Source of the DNA: CAYYOS01 sp964473355
GTDB taxonomy: Bacteria > Pseudomonadota > Gammaproteobacteria > Burkholderiales > REEB80
Assembly (NCBI GenBank): GCA_964473355.1
Contig: CAYYOS010000054.1
Span: forward strand, 1 to 15,262
Direction of reading: 5' to 3'
Length of the DNA stretch: 15,262 nt
The notes under the pieces were generated by a model, which saw only the letters and a list, made by a program, of their open reading frames with translations, searched no databases and was not told the origin of the DNA. The translations under genes were made by a program, and so were the position numbers. This document shows, piece by piece, positions 13,703 through 15,262 of the stretch (position 1 is its first letter; every line of letters starts with the position of its first letter).

Positions 13703-13712
13703 GGAGTATCTC

Positions 13713-14678
13713 ATGAAAACGTTAACTGCTCACCTTCAACGCGCACATCGGCATGGTTGGATCGTCGGACTACTAGGCATAATCGCAGGTCTGGCGCTGA
13801 TGCTGTATGTTCCCTCACTTAACGCTGTTTCTAATACTTTGTTGTTCATCGCGGGCTTTCATCTGGTCGGAGCTGTTGTGTTGGCAGCTTCGGTATATGT
13901 CACTACCCGGGCCCGCTTCAAAAAGCGGTCGTTAAAGGCTGGCTCGGACGAAGCAACGTATGATTTCGGGTGGGCGCCGGGATGGGTATTTGGGCCGCTA
14001 ATCGCGGCGCTAATTATGCTTTCGGCAGCCGTGGCAGTACAAATAGCTGCGCCCGAAGGGTGGCCTGCCGCTTTGTTGCTTACCATCATGGCGGTACTAT
14101 TTTTTGCAGGGCACGTATTTGCGCGAAGTGCCCAGCGCCTCGATCACGCCGCCCTACCCATGGTTGATTTATTATCTAGCCCCTCAGACCTAGTGCTGGA
14201 CGGCGGATGTGGTGCAGGTAGAACCACCATTACGCTCGGGCGCGCAGCAAAGCAGGCCCGTTTCGTTGCCCTGGATCGCTTCGATGCCAATTATATCGCC
14301 GGTGGGGGCCGCGCGCTGCTCGAGCACAATCTCAAGCTCGCCAATATGCGCGAGCGCGTTGACATAAAAGAAGGCGATCTAACCCAGCTGCCCTTTCCAG
14401 ACGGTGTGTTTGATAGCGCTATCAGTGCGCATGCAATGGATCATCTCGGACAACACAAAGCGCTGGGACTTGGGGAAATGTACCGAGCACTAAAACCCGC
14501 GGGCCGCTTTCTGCTTGTGGTTTGGGTTCCGGGTTGGACGATGTTCTCTGTCGCCAATATTCTTTCCTTGTTCTTGACATCAAAAGCTGGCTGGAAACGC
14601 ATGGTGCAGCGCGTGGGTTTTAGCATTCAGGATGAAGGTATGTTTAACGGGATGTGGTTTCTGCTGTTAAAAAAGTAA
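13713..14678 (+). CDS. Membrane-anchored class I SAM-dependent methyltransferase
   Basis: The 321-residue protein has four predicted membrane helices in its first 140 residues (about 15-33, 42-63, 92-113 and 117-137). A cytosolic class I methyltransferase domain follows (about 145-321). The SAM site is clear: motif I VLDGGCGAG (161-169), an acidic residue ending strand 2 (D188 in FVALDRF), EGDLTQLPFPDGVFDSAIS as motifs II-III, and ALKPAGRFLLVVW as the next strand. The substrate is unknown; the membrane location suggests a lipid, quinone-like or other hydrophobic compound, but that is inference. It is preceded by GGAG and the TetR operator, so it should be induced when the regulator releases DNA. 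No clear terminator is seen after its stop. Confidence 0.85.
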   Translation: MKTLTAHLQRAHRHGWIVGLLGIIAGLALMLYVPSLNAVSNTLLFIAGFHLVGAVVLAASVYVTTRARFKKRSLKAGSDEATYDFGWAPGWVFGPLIAALIMLSAAVAVQIAAPEGWPAALLLTIMAVLFFAGHVFARSAQRLDHAALPMVDLLSSPSDLVLDGGCGAGRTTITLGRAAKQARFVALDRFDANYIAGGGRALLEHNLKLANMRERVDIKEGDLTQLPFPDGVFDSAISAHAMDHLGQHKALGLGEMYRALKPAGRFLLVVWVPGWTMFSVANILSLFLTSKAGWKRMVQRVGFSIQDEGMFNGMWFLLLKK

Positions 14679-14856
14679 TGGGCGGGGAAATAATTATCTA
14701 GGGGTGTCGAAAATATTTACGTTTTTTAAAGAATGTAAGCGGCATTTTTTGGAACCGTGCGCCCCTGCTAGGTTTCAGCTACCCCGCACTATTCTTGCTT
14801 GCGAGAAAATGCCGTCCATCATTCCTATTGATAACAAAAATTTAAGGAATAAAACC

Positions 14857-15262
14857 ATGAAAAAATTCTTGACGCAGGTTGCTTTTTTACTCGCTACCCT
14901 CGGTTTTTCGCTCGGATCGCAGGCAGCACTTTTATTTACGGCAAATCTGAATAGCCTACAAGAAGTACCGACCAACGCCTCTCTAGCGACCGGATTCGGT
15001 ACCGTGCTATTAAGTGACGATCAATCCAACATAACTGTGTCCTTATTTTTCTCGGGCTTACTGGGGTCGCAAACTGCGGCCCATATACACGGCCCCGCGA
15101 TACCCGGTGTTAACGCCGGTGTTGTATTCGCCCTGCCCTTGGGTCAGGTCACGAACGCAAACTTTACGCTCACCCCGGCTCAGGTTTCAACGCTTACTAA
15201 CGAACTGTTTTATTTCAATGTGCATTCCACTGTTTTTCCGGGCGGCGAGATTCGCGGGCAAA
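14857..15262 (+). CDS. Exported CHRD-domain protein (3' end outside the window)
   Basis: The 135 visible codons start at an ATG with AAGGA ten bases upstream. The N-terminus is a signal peptide (MKKFLTQVAFLLATLGFSLG, probable cleavage near SQA at about residue 23). The mature part is a CHRD domain, a beta-rich module named after chordin and common in bacterial extracytoplasmic proteins. Landmarks are FTANLNSLQEVPTN near the start, AAHIHGPA, and FYFNVHSTVFPGGEIRGQ at the window edge. The last block usually marks the end of the domain, so only a short tail may be missing. Many bacterial CHRD proteins carry a C-terminal PEP-CTERM sorting signal; whether this one does cannot be seen. The 178 bases before it show no other gene and no convincing promoter. 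Confidence 0.88.
   Translation, partial: MKKFLTQVAFLLATLGFSLGSQAALLFTANLNSLQEVPTNASLATGFGTVLLSDDQSNITVSLFFSGLLGSQTAAHIHGPAIPGVNAGVVFALPLGQVTNANFTLTPAQVSTLTNELFYFNVHSTVFPGGEIRGQ

Noticed and set aside
14700..14735. Possible terminator after the methyltransferase gene
   Set aside because: There is a T-run but no stable GC stem before it, only a weak AT-rich imperfect palindrome.
1..15262. CRISPR arrays, transposases, tRNA or rRNA genes
   Set aside because: No regularly spaced repeats, transposase-like frames, or cloverleaf-forming or ribosomal sequences were seen on either strand.

Overview
The window looks like chromosomal DNA of a gammaproteobacterium with mid-range GC. The evidence is the sdhCDAB-sdhE order with E. 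coli-like heme and quinone residues, a short SelO with the bacterial Cys-Ser-Ser tail, a small cytosolic FKBP, and a DsrS-like protein beside a MoxR/VWA pair. I cannot place it below class. There are no tRNA or rRNA genes, CRISPR arrays, insertion sequences or phage genes, and no gene-free stretch longer than about 220 bases. Both ends cut through genes: sdhE on the left and a CHRD-domain gene on the right.

Positions 1-4552 (minus strand) form a tightly packed operon read right to left: a short malic enzyme, sdhC, sdhD, sdhA, sdhB and sdhE. Gaps are 6 and 16 bases, and the other junctions overlap by 4-7 bases. It encodes the whole of complex II, its flavin-insertion factor SdhE, and an enzyme that draws malate out of the TCA cycle to pyruvate. 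Positions 4553-4774 hold no gene; the operon promoter must lie here, but only one small inverted repeat is clear.

Positions 4775-7829 carry a small cysteine-rich lipoprotein gene (plus), a KTSC-domain gene (minus), a small exported protein of unknown function (plus) closed by a strong hairpin terminator, then fkpB-like and selO genes (both minus, possibly co-transcribed).

Positions 7947-12486 (plus) hold a membrane-anchored protein of unknown function, then a MoxR-like AAA+ ATPase with its own extended -10 promoter, a GNAT acetyltransferase, a DUF2201-type protein combining a HExxH metallopeptidase-like domain with a VWA domain, and a DsrS-like protein. The last four genes are closely spaced and co-directional and look like one functional unit. 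An AAA+ ATPase paired with a VWA protein is a recurrent remodelling or metal-insertion arrangement (RavA-ViaA, MoxR-type); here the substrate is unknown. This is the most interesting part of the window.

Positions 12483-14678 contain a VOC/glyoxalase-fold protein (minus), a TetR regulator (minus) and, divergently, a methyltransferase with four membrane segments. A near-perfect 20-base palindrome lies on the methyltransferase promoter and start region and is very probably the TetR operator. From 14857 the exported CHRD-domain protein begins and runs out of the window.
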